A stretch of DNA of 64,000 nt from Phyllobacterium sophorae. GTDB taxonomy: Bacteria; Pseudomonadota; Alphaproteobacteria; Rhizobiales; Rhizobiaceae. The stretch lies in assembly GCF_003010965.1 (NCBI RefSeq), contig NZ_PGGM01000013.1, positions 124,001 to 188,000 on the forward strand, given 5' to 3'. Positions within the stretch are counted from its first letter, which is position 1. The number at the start of each line of letters is the position of its first letter. Below the pieces are notes generated by a model, which did no database searches, was not told where the DNA came from, and saw only the letters and a list, made by a program, of their open reading frames with translations. Both the position numbers and the translations under genes were made by a program. Shown here in pieces: positions 1 to 8,014 of the stretch.

Positions 1-351
1 CTGATTTTGATTTCTGCCTGTAATGGATCGGACTCCAAGCCGGATGACAGTGTTGCCAGGTCGACTTTCGATGCGGTGACCGCAGAGCTGAAGGAAACCA
101 AAAGTGCGTTGGCCAAAGCGCAGCAGGATAATGCTGATCTTGCCGGTCAGCAGGGGCAAATTCAGACCGCCCTCGACGCAAAATTGGCTGAACAGGAAGA
201 GCTCCTCCAGAGGTTACAGCGGGCCGACCTTACTGAAGCTGAGCGGGATGAGCTTAAACGGCAGTTGGGTAATGTCACAAAAGAGCGCGATCAGCTCATT
301 GCAAATAAAGCCAAGCTTACCGCATTGCTCAAGAGTGCTGTTTGTCAATGA
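1..351 (+). CDS. Lipoprotein with coiled coil, 5' end outside window
   Basis: The reading frame is open from the first base of the window, so the start codon lies upstream and only the C-terminal part is seen. The first visible residues, LILISAC, look like the end of a lipoprotein signal peptide, with ISAC as a lipobox and the Cys as lipidation site. The rest, about 105 residues, is rich in Ala, Glu, Lys and Gln with heptad-like spacing (LKETKSALAKAQQ, ERDELKRQLGNVTKERDQL). This predicts a long alpha-helical coiled coil in the periplasm. The gene ends about 110 bases before the phospholipase C gene on the same strand. No enzymatic motif is visible and I do not recognise a family. A structural or envelope role is only an inference. 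Confidence 0.6.
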   Translation: MILISACNGSDSKPDDSVARSTFDAVTAELKETKSALAKAQQDNADLAGQQGQIQTALDAKLAEQEELLQRLQRADLTEAERDELKRQLGNVTKERDQLIANKAKLTALLKSAVCQ

Positions 352-461
352 TGCAATATTGTTCCGCTGCGTATTGCTGCAAAGAATGAATGCAGCGTTC
401 TCTGAATCAAAATAAGCATCAAACAACATTTCAATAACCGACTTATTTCAGGAAGTTTATT

Positions 462-2885
462 ATGGATAGACGCGATTTCATCAAGATGCTGGGTCTTGCG
501 GGCACGAGCGCCGCAGCCTACACCGCCTGCTCAAACTATATGAGCGAAGCGCTTGCTCAATCGACGGTGGTCGACGATCTGTTGGCAGCAGGCGTGGAAT
601 GCGAGAAGGGATCGCTTGCTGATATCGAACATGTGGTGATCCTGATGCAGGAAAACCGTTCCTTCGACCATTATTTCGGAACCTTGCGCGGCGTGCGCGG
701 CTTTGGGGATCCGAGGCCGATGAAGAAGCAGGACCGAAAAAGTGTCTTTGACCAGCTGGGTTGGGCGCGGCCTGTGAAGAATGCGGCTGGCAAGTGGGTC
801 ATGGAGCTTGACGCACTGAAGGACGGCAAGCCGGATTTCGAGTTTGCAGAGCTGAATGCTGATGGAACTCCAGCATACAACTTTACCGGACAGACGAAAT
901 CCGGCAAAGCCAGAAAGCAACAGTGGGTCAAGCCCTATCATTTGCCCAAAATGACCGTCAATGAGCCTGAAGGCGATATCGATCCGAACAGTTCCGGAAC
1001 GGTCTTCCTGCAGGATCCATGGCACGGGTATCAGGACGGTATTGCTGCGTGGAATGCAGGCAAGAACGACCAGTGGATGCCATTCAGGGACATCGTCTCC
1101 ATGGCGCACTATACGCAGAATGATATTCCGCTCTATTTCAAGCTGGCGAAGACATTCACGCTTTGCGATGCCTATTTCTGCTCGGTCAATGGTCCGACAG
1201 ACCCCAATCGCAGTTACTTCTGGACCGGCACCTGCAAGGGCCGGACCTCCAACGGTTTTTTCAGTTCAAAGGACGACGATGTTTCTGACAATGATCCGTC
1301 CCGGGCCGACTGGAAGTCTTATCCGGAGAAACTTGAGGACCTTGGCGTCGACTGGAAATTTTACCAGGACGGCTTGACGTGGACGAGCGATCCGTTCGCT
1401 GGAAACTACGGCGACAATACGCTTGAGTTCTTCAGACAATACCGCGACCGGACGACATCGATCTACAAGAAGAACCAGTCTGTAAACTCGGTTCTGCGGA
1501 CCGATGCGAGCAAGCCATCGCAGTTTGAACAGGATATCATCGACAACAAGCTTCCGGCCGTATCCTGGATTGTTCCAGCAGAAGCCTTCACCGAACATCC
1601 GAAATATCCGCCGCATTTCGGTGAGTTCTATCTGAACGAGATTTTGCGCGCCTTTCTTGGCAACAGGGAAGTCTGGCACAAGACCGTGTTTATTATTACC
1701 TATGATGAGAATGGCGGTTTCTTCGATCATGTGCTCCCGCCTGTGCCACCGTTGACATCGGACAACGGACAGACTTCGCCCGGCATCACCCTGGCGGCCG
1801 CGGGTGAGATCAATTCCGAAACGTCAATCGAACAGGCAACCCCCATCGGCATGGGGCCGCGTGTTCCGACGCTGGTTATTTCACCCTGGAGTGCCGGCGG
1901 GCGGGTCTGTTCGGAAGTTTTCGATCATACCTCCGTCATCCGCTTTCTCGATAGCTGGCTCACGGCAAAAGAAAAACAGAAAGCGTATACGCCTGCGTCT
2001 TCCAGTATCTCGTCCTGGAGGCAGGCCATCGCCGGTGATCTGACCAGTGCATTCGATTTTGACCGCACCAAAATGGGCGCAATGGACGAACTGATCGACG
2101 CGATCAAATCCGAAAGAACTTTTGCGGCGAAAGTAAAAGGCAATTCGACAGGTGTCGGTGCTTTCCAGCCGGAATATTCTCATGTCCTGGCCGACCCGGA
2201 GGCGAAAAAGCCGGTGCTGGTCAAACAGGACAAGGCGCAATGTGCGCTATTGCCGGTCGGCTATGATTTCCAGGTGTTCTTCAAATATGGAACTCACACC
2301 GACGGCAAGACAAGGGTGGAGTGGGTCATCAGAAATTCCGGCCCGCTTGGCGCATCGTTCTATGTCATACCCTATTCGAGGAGCGATGGCCCCTGGTTCT
2401 TTAGTGTCGAAGGCACGAAGGTCGGCGGGACGCCGGTCACACTATCAGAGAATAGCTATGCCCAGGTCGCCAATGGCGATTATGCCCATGCCATCCACGG
2501 CCCGAATGGTTATCTATTCGAGTTCGCAGGCAATACCCTGGATACGGTCCAGATGCAGCTTCCAAATATTGTCGATGTAAAATCTTTGAATGACGGAGCC
2601 ACGATCCAGATCGTCTTCGACGAATGGCCGACAGCCAATGGCAAGTTGAAGCTGGTCAGCGCCTATACCGGCGATAAGGCTGTCATCGAAAACGGGACGG
2701 CAAGCATCGATGTCGCGACAAAGGACGGCTGGTACGATGTTTCCGTCGCCGATGCGGTTAATAGCAACAGCTTCCTGCGCCGCTATGCGGGTCATCTCGA
2801 AAATGGCAAGATCAGCAAGAGCGACCCGGCCATCGGCCTGCAGTATAATGAAACGACGCGGGTTTATGATCCGGTAACGGCGTAG
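462..2885 (+). CDS. plcC: Tat-exported phosphocholine-type phospholipase C
   Basis: This 807-residue protein of the bacterial phosphoesterase/phospholipase C family should hydrolyse phosphatidylcholine to diacylglycerol and phosphocholine outside the cytoplasm. The N-terminus MDRRDFIKMLGLAG is a twin-arginine signal. The family motif ENRSFDHYFG is at residues 64-73, and TYDENGGFFDHV lies near residues 413-424. The C-terminal region, from about residue 590, has the beta-rich repeats (DUF756-like) found after the catalytic domain in PlcN/PlcH enzymes. It is longer than the roughly 690-730 residues I remember for the Pseudomonas enzymes. The class is well supported; the exact substrate (phosphatidylcholine, sphingomyelin or another lipid) is not. 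Phosphocholine release would fit with the choline genes at 50.5-56 kb, although these are not linked in an operon. Confidence 0.9.
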   Translation: MDRRDFIKMLGLAGTSAAAYTACSNYMSEALAQSTVVDDLLAAGVECEKGSLADIEHVVILMQENRSFDHYFGTLRGVRGFGDPRPMKKQDRKSVFDQLGWARPVKNAAGKWVMELDALKDGKPDFEFAELNADGTPAYNFTGQTKSGKARKQQWVKPYHLPKMTVNEPEGDIDPNSSGTVFLQDPWHGYQDGIAAWNAGKNDQWMPFRDIVSMAHYTQNDIPLYFKLAKTFTLCDAYFCSVNGPTDPNRSYFWTGTCKGRTSNGFFSSKDDDVSDNDPSRADWKSYPEKLEDLGVDWKFYQDGLTWTSDPFAGNYGDNTLEFFRQYRDRTTSIYKKNQSVNSVLRTDASKPSQFEQDIIDNKLPAVSWIVPAEAFTEHPKYPPHFGEFYLNEILRAFLGNREVWHKTVFIITYDENGGFFDHVLPPVPPLTSDNGQTSPGITLAAAGEINSETSIEQATPIGMGPRVPTLVISPWSAGGRVCSEVFDHTSVIRFLDSWLTAKEKQKAYTPASSSISSWRQAIAGDLTSAFDFDRTKMGAMDELIDAIKSERTFAAKVKGNSTGVGAFQPEYSHVLADPEAKKPVLVKQDKAQCALLPVGYDFQVFFKYGTHTDGKTRVEWVIRNSGPLGASFYVIPYSRSDGPWFFSVEGTKVGGTPVTLSENSYAQVANGDYAHAIHGPNGYLFEFAGNTLDTVQMQLPNIVDVKSLNDGATIQIVFDEWPTANGKLKLVSAYTGDKAVIENGTASIDVATKDGWYDVSVADAVNSNSFLRRYAGHLENGKISKSDPAIGLQYNETTRVYDPVTA

Positions 2886-2966
2886 CGATTTCACGCTGGG
2901 CTTTGAGAAAGTGTCGAGGCGTGCTATTTTCTTACCGGATTGTTATCGATCGGAGAAGAGTACGAC

Positions 2967-3179
2967 ATGCCTGACACTGCAACACTTTCGACGAAGTTCC
3001 AGATTTCGATTCCGAAAGCTGTTCGTACTGCACGCAAATGGAAGGCCGGGCAGGAGTTTGTCTTCATACCGAAGGAAACTGGGGTATTGCTCATCCCCGT
3101 TCCCGAACAGGCCGACCTCGCGGGGATTGCCAAGGGCGCCACTTCGAAGAACTATCGCGACCGCAAAGACCGGTTCTGA
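2967..3179 (+). CDS. AbrB/MazE-type antitoxin
   Basis: A 70-residue protein with an N-terminal AbrB/SpoVT swapped-hairpin DNA-binding domain (TLSTKFQISIPKAVR, then WKAGQEFVFI) and a short basic tail. It is expected to bind and neutralise the PIN toxin encoded next and to repress the operon. The ATG at 2967 is chosen because GGAGAAGAG lies just upstream; an in-frame TTG at 2940 would add nine unlikely residues. Its stop codon overlaps the start of the toxin gene (TGATG), which implies translational coupling. No convincing inverted repeat is visible in the roughly 80 bases upstream. Confidence 0.85.
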   Translation: MPDTATLSTKFQISIPKAVRTARKWKAGQEFVFIPKETGVLLIPVPEQADLAGIAKGATSKNYRDRKDRF

Positions 3180-3559
3180 TGCGTCTCGTCGATACGTCAG
3201 CCTGGATCGAATGGCTGATTGCCTCACCCACCGGAAAAATAATAGCACCTCTCATGCCGGCGCGGGAAGATTGGCTGGTTCCGGCGATTGTAGAGCTCGA
3301 ACTTGCGAAATGGCTTACCCGGGAGCTAAGTGAGGACAAGACGGATCAGGTTATTGCTTTCACCCAAATGTGCCTTATCGCCCCCCTCGATACGAAGATC
3401 GCTCTGGCGGCTGCAGCGATTTGCGTCCAGCAAAAACTTGCGACTGCCGACGCAATTGTTTACGCGACTGCATTGGAATATGACGCAGAACTTTTGACAT
3501 GCGACGCTCATTTCGACGGCCTGCCCGGCGTCACGTTCATTGCGAAGATCAGCGGCTGA
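3179..3559 (+). CDS. vapC: PIN-domain toxin, VapC family
   Basis: A 126-residue PIN-domain ribonuclease, expected to cleave RNA with Mg2+ when its antitoxin is degraded. The first acidic residue is in MRLVDTSAWIEWL, a middle acidic cluster is in ELELAKWL, and the third is in ATADAIVYATA, followed by LLTCDAHF near the C-terminus. This is the normal acidic constellation and length for VapC. The start at 3179 overlaps the antitoxin stop; a longer frame from 3038 would overlap the whole antitoxin and is not credible. The pair forms a compact type II toxin-antitoxin operon between the phospholipase and DUF1499 genes. Confidence 0.85.
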   Translation: MRLVDTSAWIEWLIASPTGKIIAPLMPAREDWLVPAIVELELAKWLTRELSEDKTDQVIAFTQMCLIAPLDTKIALAAAAICVQQKLATADAIVYATALEYDAELLTCDAHFDGLPGVTFIAKISG

Positions 3560-3568
3560 AAGGAACCC

Positions 3569-4366
3569 ATGCGAACGCATTATCGACGCCGCCAATCGAT
3601 TTCAGCCAAATGGTCGGTACGCTTTGCCTTTCTTTCGGCGATCCTCTTTGTGCTCTCGAGCCTGGGGCATCGATTCGAGCGCATCGAAACACCTGAGTTT
3701 CTCTGGCTGCTTGCCATCGTTGCCGGTCTGGCGCTGTTCGCGGTCCTGCTCAGCATCAAGGGCTTCACCAGTGTATGGCGCCGCGGCGATCGCGGTTTTG
3801 CGAGCGCGTTCTGGGGTGCAGTGATTGCGCTGCTGGTGCTCGCACCCTTCGTCACCACGCTCTATCAGGCACTGGCGCTTCCAACGATATACGATGTCTC
3901 GACCGATGTTACTGACCCGCCTGAACTGTTCGCCGCGGGACAGCGGACAGAGCGGATGAATCCGCTTGTCAATGATGAGGATAGCCGTGGGCTTCAATCC
4001 AGTGCCTATCCTCAAGTGACGGGCCGCCGCTATGAGGGTTCGCCCGACCGGATTTTAACCGCGGTGAATACCGTCATCGCCAATAACGGCTGGACGATCA
4101 TAAGCCAGAGAGGCGAGCCGGGCGAGGACGAGGAAATCCTGCTGGAAGTGGTGGCGCGGACCTGGCTCATGGGCTTCACCAGCGATGTGGTCATCCGCCT
4201 CGCCGACGAGGGCGAGACCACCTACGTCGATATGCGCTCGGTTTCCCGCTACGGCATTCACGACCTCGGCGAGAATGCCGACCGCATCACCGCCTTCATG
4301 ACGGCACTCGATGCGGAAGTGCAGGGCGCCCAGCCGGAGGAAGAAACGACCCAGCCGGCGCAGTGA
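3569..4366 (+). CDS. DUF1499 membrane protein
   Basis: A 265-residue protein with three hydrophobic segments (about residues 17-35, 46-64 and 85-105) followed by a soluble domain of the DUF1499 family. That domain includes IYDVSTDVTDPPEL and a region of mixed strands ending in an acidic, Gln-rich tail. DUF1499 has no established biochemical function. The gene begins nine bases after the toxin gene but is probably not functionally related to it. Its 3' end faces the metallo-hydrolase gene, with 18 bases between the two stop codons and no clear terminator hairpin. Confidence 0.8.
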   Translation: MRTHYRRRQSISAKWSVRFAFLSAILFVLSSLGHRFERIETPEFLWLLAIVAGLALFAVLLSIKGFTSVWRRGDRGFASAFWGAVIALLVLAPFVTTLYQALALPTIYDVSTDVTDPPELFAAGQRTERMNPLVNDEDSRGLQSSAYPQVTGRRYEGSPDRILTAVNTVIANNGWTIISQRGEPGEDEEILLEVVARTWLMGFTSDVVIRLADEGETTYVDMRSVSRYGIHDLGENADRITAFMTALDAEVQGAQPEEETTQPAQ

Positions 4367-4384
4367 TGCTACCATTGTAAGAAA

Positions 4385-5284
4385 CTACCAATAAACCCCA
4401 TCAATCGCCGGGTTTCCTTCGGTCTGCACAATTCCGCGGCCGACAAGGTCCTCAAGATGCGCGAGAACCGAGAGAGCGGCAGCGCCATGCAACCGCGGAT
4501 CGGTTTCCCGGTAGATCACCCTGACCATGGCTGGAATGTTGCGGTCGCCGGCCCGCACACGCTCCAGTATCGCGCGCTCACGCATCTTCCTGTGGGCTTT
4601 CAAGCCGCGAACGAAGGTCCTGGGCTTGGTCACCGGGCCGCCATGGCCGGGAAAATAGACGCGGTCGTGCCGCTGCAGCAGGCGGTCGAGCGACGCCATG
4701 TAGTCCGACATGGCACCATCGGGCGGGGCGACGATGGATGTGGCCCAGGCCATGACATGATCGGCCGAAAACAGAATTCCGGTGCTCTCCAGTGCGAAAA
4801 CCACATGGTTTGCGGTGTGGCCGGGTGTGTGAATGACGCGTAGCGCCCAGCCATCGCCCTCGATGAGAGCGTTGTCCGGCACTGCGATATCCGGAACGAA
4901 TTCCATATCTCCGCTGGCATCCAGCAGGTTGACCTCGCCTATGTGCAGGGCGCGGGCCGGCCGATGCGGGCCCTCCGCGACGATCGTGGCGCCGAGCTCA
5001 TCCTTCATCACGGTCGCCAGCGGCGAGTGATCGCGGTGGGTGTGACTGACGAAGATGTGGCTGACCGGGCGGCCGGCTATGGCGCGCAGAAGCGTTGCGT
5101 GATGCGCCTCGTCGAGGGGCCCGGGATCGATCAGTGCCAGCGTGTCCCGCCCAACCAGATAGGAGTTGGTGCCGTGAAAAGTGAAAGGACTGGGATTGTT
5201 GACCGTGATTCGTTGGACATTTGGCGCAATATCAACGAATTCGCCATAGCGCGGCGCAAAACTGCTGTCGAAAACGAGAGACAT
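4385..5284 (-). CDS. MBL-fold metallo-hydrolase
   Basis: A 299-residue cytoplasmic metallo-beta-lactamase-fold hydrolase of the LACTB2/glyoxalase II-like type. The metal-binding HTHRDH motif is at residues 81-86, followed by HTPGHTANHV and SADHVM, and then PGHGGPV; together these supply the ligands for a dinuclear zinc site. The C-terminal 60 residues (HRKMRERAILERVR to the end) fit the small helical winged domain common in this subgroup. No signal peptide is seen. It is transcribed divergently from bioY. The substrate cannot be predicted from the sequence; a thioester, lactone or nucleic-acid ester is possible. Confidence 0.85.
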   Translation of the reverse strand: MSLVFDSSFAPRYGEFVDIAPNVQRITVNNPSPFTFHGTNSYLVGRDTLALIDPGPLDEAHHATLLRAIAGRPVSHIFVSHTHRDHSPLATVMKDELGATIVAEGPHRPARALHIGEVNLLDASGDMEFVPDIAVPDNALIEGDGWALRVIHTPGHTANHVVFALESTGILFSADHVMAWATSIVAPPDGAMSDYMASLDRLLQRHDRVYFPGHGGPVTKPRTFVRGLKAHRKMRERAILERVRAGDRNIPAMVRVIYRETDPRLHGAAALSVLAHLEDLVGRGIVQTEGNPAIDGVYW

Positions 5285-5405
5285 TAATGGATACTACCTT
5301 TGTAGGGCTTTCGACGTATTGCGGTGCGACATAAACCCCAATATACCGTTTTCATGACGTGGCGAAAGCCGCCTTTGGGCGAAGGCCGATCTGGAGGTTA
5401 AAGAA

Positions 5406-5993
5406 ATGATTGCAGTTCAAACCCGTTCTCTTGCCGAAGAATTCCAGCCGGAAGGCCAGCTTGCCAAGGCGATCTGGTATGTTTCGCTCGCTCTCGCGGG
5501 GACGGCATTGATGACCCTGGCCGCCAAGACCAAGGTCGACATGGTGTTCGTGAACGTGACGATGCAGACTTTCGCCGTCTTCGCCATCTCTGCGGCCTAT
5601 GGCTCGCGGCTCGCAGTTGCAACCATGGCGCTTTATTTGCTTGAAGGCGCACTCGGCATGCCGGTATTCACCGGAACGCCGGAAAAGGGCATTGGCCTTG
5701 CCTATATGGTTGGACCCACGGGCGGCTATCTTCTTTCCTATCTCGCAGCCGCCTGGATTGTTGGCCGTGCGGCCGACAAGGGCTTCGCCCGCAATCCGGT
5801 CTTGCTCGGCCTGGCCATGCTTGCCGCTGAAGTGGTCATCCTGGGCATGGGCTTCCTGTGGATGGCCTACCTCCTTGGTTTTGAGAAAGCCTTTACCTTC
5901 GGCGTGGGCCCTTTCATCGTTGCCGACATCCTCAAGCTGGCTCTCGCAGCTGCCATTGTTCCGGCGGTGGGATCGGTGTTCAAGCGCCGGTGA
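5406..5993 (+). CDS. bioY: Biotin transporter BioY
   Basis: A 195-residue membrane protein of the BioY family, the substrate-binding S component of biotin energy-coupling-factor transporters. About six hydrophobic helices are visible. The conserved glycine-rich segment GPTGGYLLSYLAAAWIVG is near residues 107-124, and the family region GALGMPVF precedes it. A strong ribosome-binding site, GGAGGTTAAAG, lies upstream of the ATG. No BioM/BioN ATPase or T component is adjacent, so it is a solitary BioY that must share modules encoded elsewhere or act alone, as known for some proteobacterial BioY proteins. I see no TTATMKATAA-type BioR site in the 120-base leader. Confidence 0.9.
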   Translation: MIAVQTRSLAEEFQPEGQLAKAIWYVSLALAGTALMTLAAKTKVDMVFVNVTMQTFAVFAISAAYGSRLAVATMALYLLEGALGMPVFTGTPEKGIGLAYMVGPTGGYLLSYLAAAWIVGRAADKGFARNPVLLGLAMLAAEVVILGMGFLWMAYLLGFEKAFTFGVGPFIVADILKLALAAAIVPAVGSVFKRR

Positions 5994-6004
5994 CACCGGC
6001 GCTT
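5982..6004 (+). terminator. bioY terminator hairpin
   Basis: AAGCGCCGGTG and CACCGGCGCTT form a perfect 11-base inverted repeat around a single A. It overlaps the bioY stop codon and is followed by CATTTTTG. This is a Rho-independent terminator, although the very short loop means the top pairs must open. Confidence 0.75.
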
Positions 6005-6026
6005 CATTTTTGACCGCGCGATTTTA

Positions 6027-6299
6027 TTGAAGTTTTTCCGTAATTTATTGCTTCTACCCGGTGTAATATTGGATATTTTTACCACGGTTCACAATGAGCG
6101 GACGAAGCTGACAGCAGCTTGGTTTAATGGGGCCTCTGTTGCGCTCTATGCCGTGGGCGGCTTGGCTCCCATGGCATCAAGTATCTACAATTCAGGCGGG
6201 CCGAACCTATTGATTGCAGGCGGCACGGTGATTTGTATTTTGGCTGCGACTGCATTACATTTATTTGCGAGACGGATCTTGAAGGGATTGAAGCCATGA
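6027..6299 (+). CDS. Small membrane protein, unknown
   Basis: A 90-residue protein with a TTG start in the predicted frame and two hydrophobic helices (roughly residues 30-50 and 60-80) ending in a basic tail, RRILKGLKP. I recognise no family. Its stop overlaps the ATG of the next small gene (ATGA), which suggests the two are translated together. The upstream terminator hairpin of bioY implies its own promoter or read-through. The start is uncertain because no good ribosome-binding site precedes the TTG. Confidence 0.5.
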   Translation: MKFFRNLLLLPGVILDIFTTVHNERTKLTAAWFNGASVALYAVGGLAPMASSIYNSGGPNLLIAGGTVICILAATALHLFARRILKGLKP

Positions 6300-6418
6300 G
6301 CTTGGAACAGTTTTTGCTTTTCATGATCATGCCAGTCGGTGGATTGGCGATGGCAGGCTTCATGATGTACATTACACGCAAAGATCGCAGAGACGATAAG
6401 CCGAAACACTCGCATTAG
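6296..6418 (+). CDS. Very small membrane protein, unknown
   Basis: A 40-residue product, MSLEQFLLFMIMPVGG onward, consisting of one hydrophobic helix (about residues 5-26) and a highly charged C-terminus with Lys, Arg, Asp and His. The ATG overlaps the previous stop codon as ATGA, which is the main support for it being real. A longer frame beginning at 6233 would overlap the preceding gene heavily and is less likely. A role as a small membrane partner of the preceding protein is an inference. Confidence 0.5.
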   Translation: MSLEQFLLFMIMPVGGLAMAGFMMYITRKDRRDDKPKHSH

Positions 6419-6429
6419 TTATTCCAGCC

Positions 6430-7356
6430 TTGTCCGACTATCCCCGCAATCTCATTGGCTATGGCCGCAATACGCCCGACCCGAAATGGCCGGGCGGCGC
6501 CAAGATCGCCGTGCAGTTCGTGGTCAATTATGAAGAGGGCGGCGAGAGCTCGATCCTCGACAATGATCCGGCATCGGAGTGCCTGCTTTCTGAGATCGTC
6601 GGGGCCCAGCCCTGGCCCGGCCAGCGCAATCTCAACATGGAATCGATCTACGAATATGGCTCGCGCGCCGGTTTCTGGCGGCTATGGCGCATGTTCACCG
6701 CTCGCAAGATGCCTGTCACCGTCTATGGCGTGACGCTCGCCATGGCGCGCAATCCCGAGGCGGTCGCGGCGATGAAAGAGGCGGATTGGGAGATTGCCAG
6801 TCATGGGCTGCGCTGGCTGGAATACAAGGATTGCCCGGAAGAACTTGAGCGTCAGCATATCCATCAAGCAGTGCGCCTGCATACGGAGATCACTGGTACG
6901 CGGCCGCTGGGCATATATCAAGGCAAGCCTTCGGACAACACGCTGAAGATCGTCATGGAGGAGGGCGGGTTTGTCTATTCCGCCGACAGCTATGCCGACG
7001 AACTGCCCTATTGGGTCGAGGGTCCGAAGGGGCCGCATCTGATCGTGCCCTATACGCTCGACGCCAATGACATGCGCTTCGCGACGCCGCAGGGTTTCAA
7101 CTCCGGCGAACAGTTCTTCACCTATCTGAAAGATACGTTCGACGTGCTCTATCGCGAGGGCAAGCAGGGCGCGCCGAAGATGATGTCGATCGGGCTGCAT
7201 TGCCGCCTCGCCGGGCGCCCGGGCCGTGCCGCCGCGCTGGAGCGGTTCCTCGATTATGTTCAACACCATGAAGAAGCCTGGATCACGCGCCGCATCGATA
7301 TTGCAAGGCACTGGCACGACCTGCATCGGCCGGAGACCCCTGCCAATTCACCCTGA
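6430..7356 (+). CDS. puuE: Cofactor-independent allantoinase PuuE
   Basis: A 308-residue polysaccharide-deacetylase-fold protein that matches the PuuE type of allantoinase, which opens the allantoin ring to allantoate. Family features include the N-terminal YPRNLIGYGRNTPDPKWPGG, the segment VVNYEEGGESSILDND, EIASHGLRW, and YSADSYADELPYW. The start is TTG at 6430, giving MSDYPRN as in homologues. It is the first gene of the purine/ureide group and is followed by a 116-base gap holding a small repeat, then allA. The metal-binding residues of true deacetylases are not all conserved in this subfamily, which fits known PuuE biology. Confidence 0.9.
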   Translation: MSDYPRNLIGYGRNTPDPKWPGGAKIAVQFVVNYEEGGESSILDNDPASECLLSEIVGAQPWPGQRNLNMESIYEYGSRAGFWRLWRMFTARKMPVTVYGVTLAMARNPEAVAAMKEADWEIASHGLRWLEYKDCPEELERQHIHQAVRLHTEITGTRPLGIYQGKPSDNTLKIVMEEGGFVYSADSYADELPYWVEGPKGPHLIVPYTLDANDMRFATPQGFNSGEQFFTYLKDTFDVLYREGKQGAPKMMSIGLHCRLAGRPGRAAALERFLDYVQHHEEAWITRRIDIARHWHDLHRPETPANSP

Positions 7357-7376
7357 TGGCCATCTGATGCGACTTT

Positions 7377-7417
7377 CTGCGCTTCCGGTGCTCACCCATA
7401 TGTCCGCTGCGCTCCGG
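7377..7417. repeat. Short intergenic repeat with paired CTGCGCTYCCGG
   Basis: CTGCGCTTCCGG (7377-7388) and CTGCGCTCCGG (7407-7417) are near-identical direct repeats separated by about 18 bases, in the gap between puuE and allA. The composition and the GCGCTCCGGTTCTCG ending resemble small intergenic repeats common in Rhizobiales. Only one copy is seen in this window, so the classification rests on resemblance. Confidence 0.45.
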
Positions 7418-7472
7418 TTCTCGAAACCCACACCAGCTGCCTCACCAGGCCGAATTCTCAGAGGTCTCCGAT

Positions 7473-7982
7473 ATGAGGATTGCAAGCATTGATGTCCGGC
7501 CGCTGACGAAGGCGTTGTTCGCGCCCTACGGCGATGTGATCGAAACCGAAGGTGCCGAACTGCGCCTCATCAACAATGGCACGACGGAACGGTATCACGA
7601 TCTCGCCAATCTCGATGTTACGGGCGCAGCTGCGCGGGTGCTGGTCAACATCTTCCGGGGCAAGGCTTTTGGGACGCCAATTGATATAACGATGCTGGAA
7701 CGCCATCCGCTTGGCAGCCAAGCCTTCATGCCGCTGCAGAACCGGCCGTTTCTGGCCGTCGTGGCGGAAGATGAGGAAGGACGGCCCAGACACCCCGTCG
7801 CCTTTCTGTGCAAGGGAAATCAGGGCGTCAATTATGGCCGCAATGTCTGGCATCACCCGCTGATTTCACTGGAAGAAACGTCGGATTTTCTCGTGATCGA
7901 TCGCGGCGGCGAGGGGAATAATCTCGAAGAGTTTTTCTTTGACGATGTGGTCTACAGGATTGACAATCCCCAACCCTCTTGA
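7473..7982 (+). CDS. allA: Ureidoglycolate lyase AllA
   Basis: A 169-residue cupin-fold enzyme that cleaves ureidoglycolate to glyoxylate and urea, the last step of allantoin breakdown. The N-terminus ([19 protein letters not shown]), the [12 protein letters not shown] segment, and [13 protein letters not shown] toward the C-terminus are characteristic of the AllA family, and the length is normal. It is followed 32 bases later by xdhA on the same strand. No regulator for this operon is encoded in the window. Confidence 0.92.
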   Translation: MRIASIDVRPLTKALFAPYGDVIETEGAELRLINNGTTERYHDLANLDVTGAAARVLVNIFRGKAFGTPIDITMLERHPLGSQAFMPLQNRPFLAVVAEDEEGRPRHPVAFLCKGNQGVNYGRNVWHHPLISLEETSDFLVIDRGGEGNNLEEFFFDDVVYRIDNPQPS

Positions 7983-8014
7983 CGCCCGCGCGCAGCCGGT
8001 CGAAGCTGCCAGCC

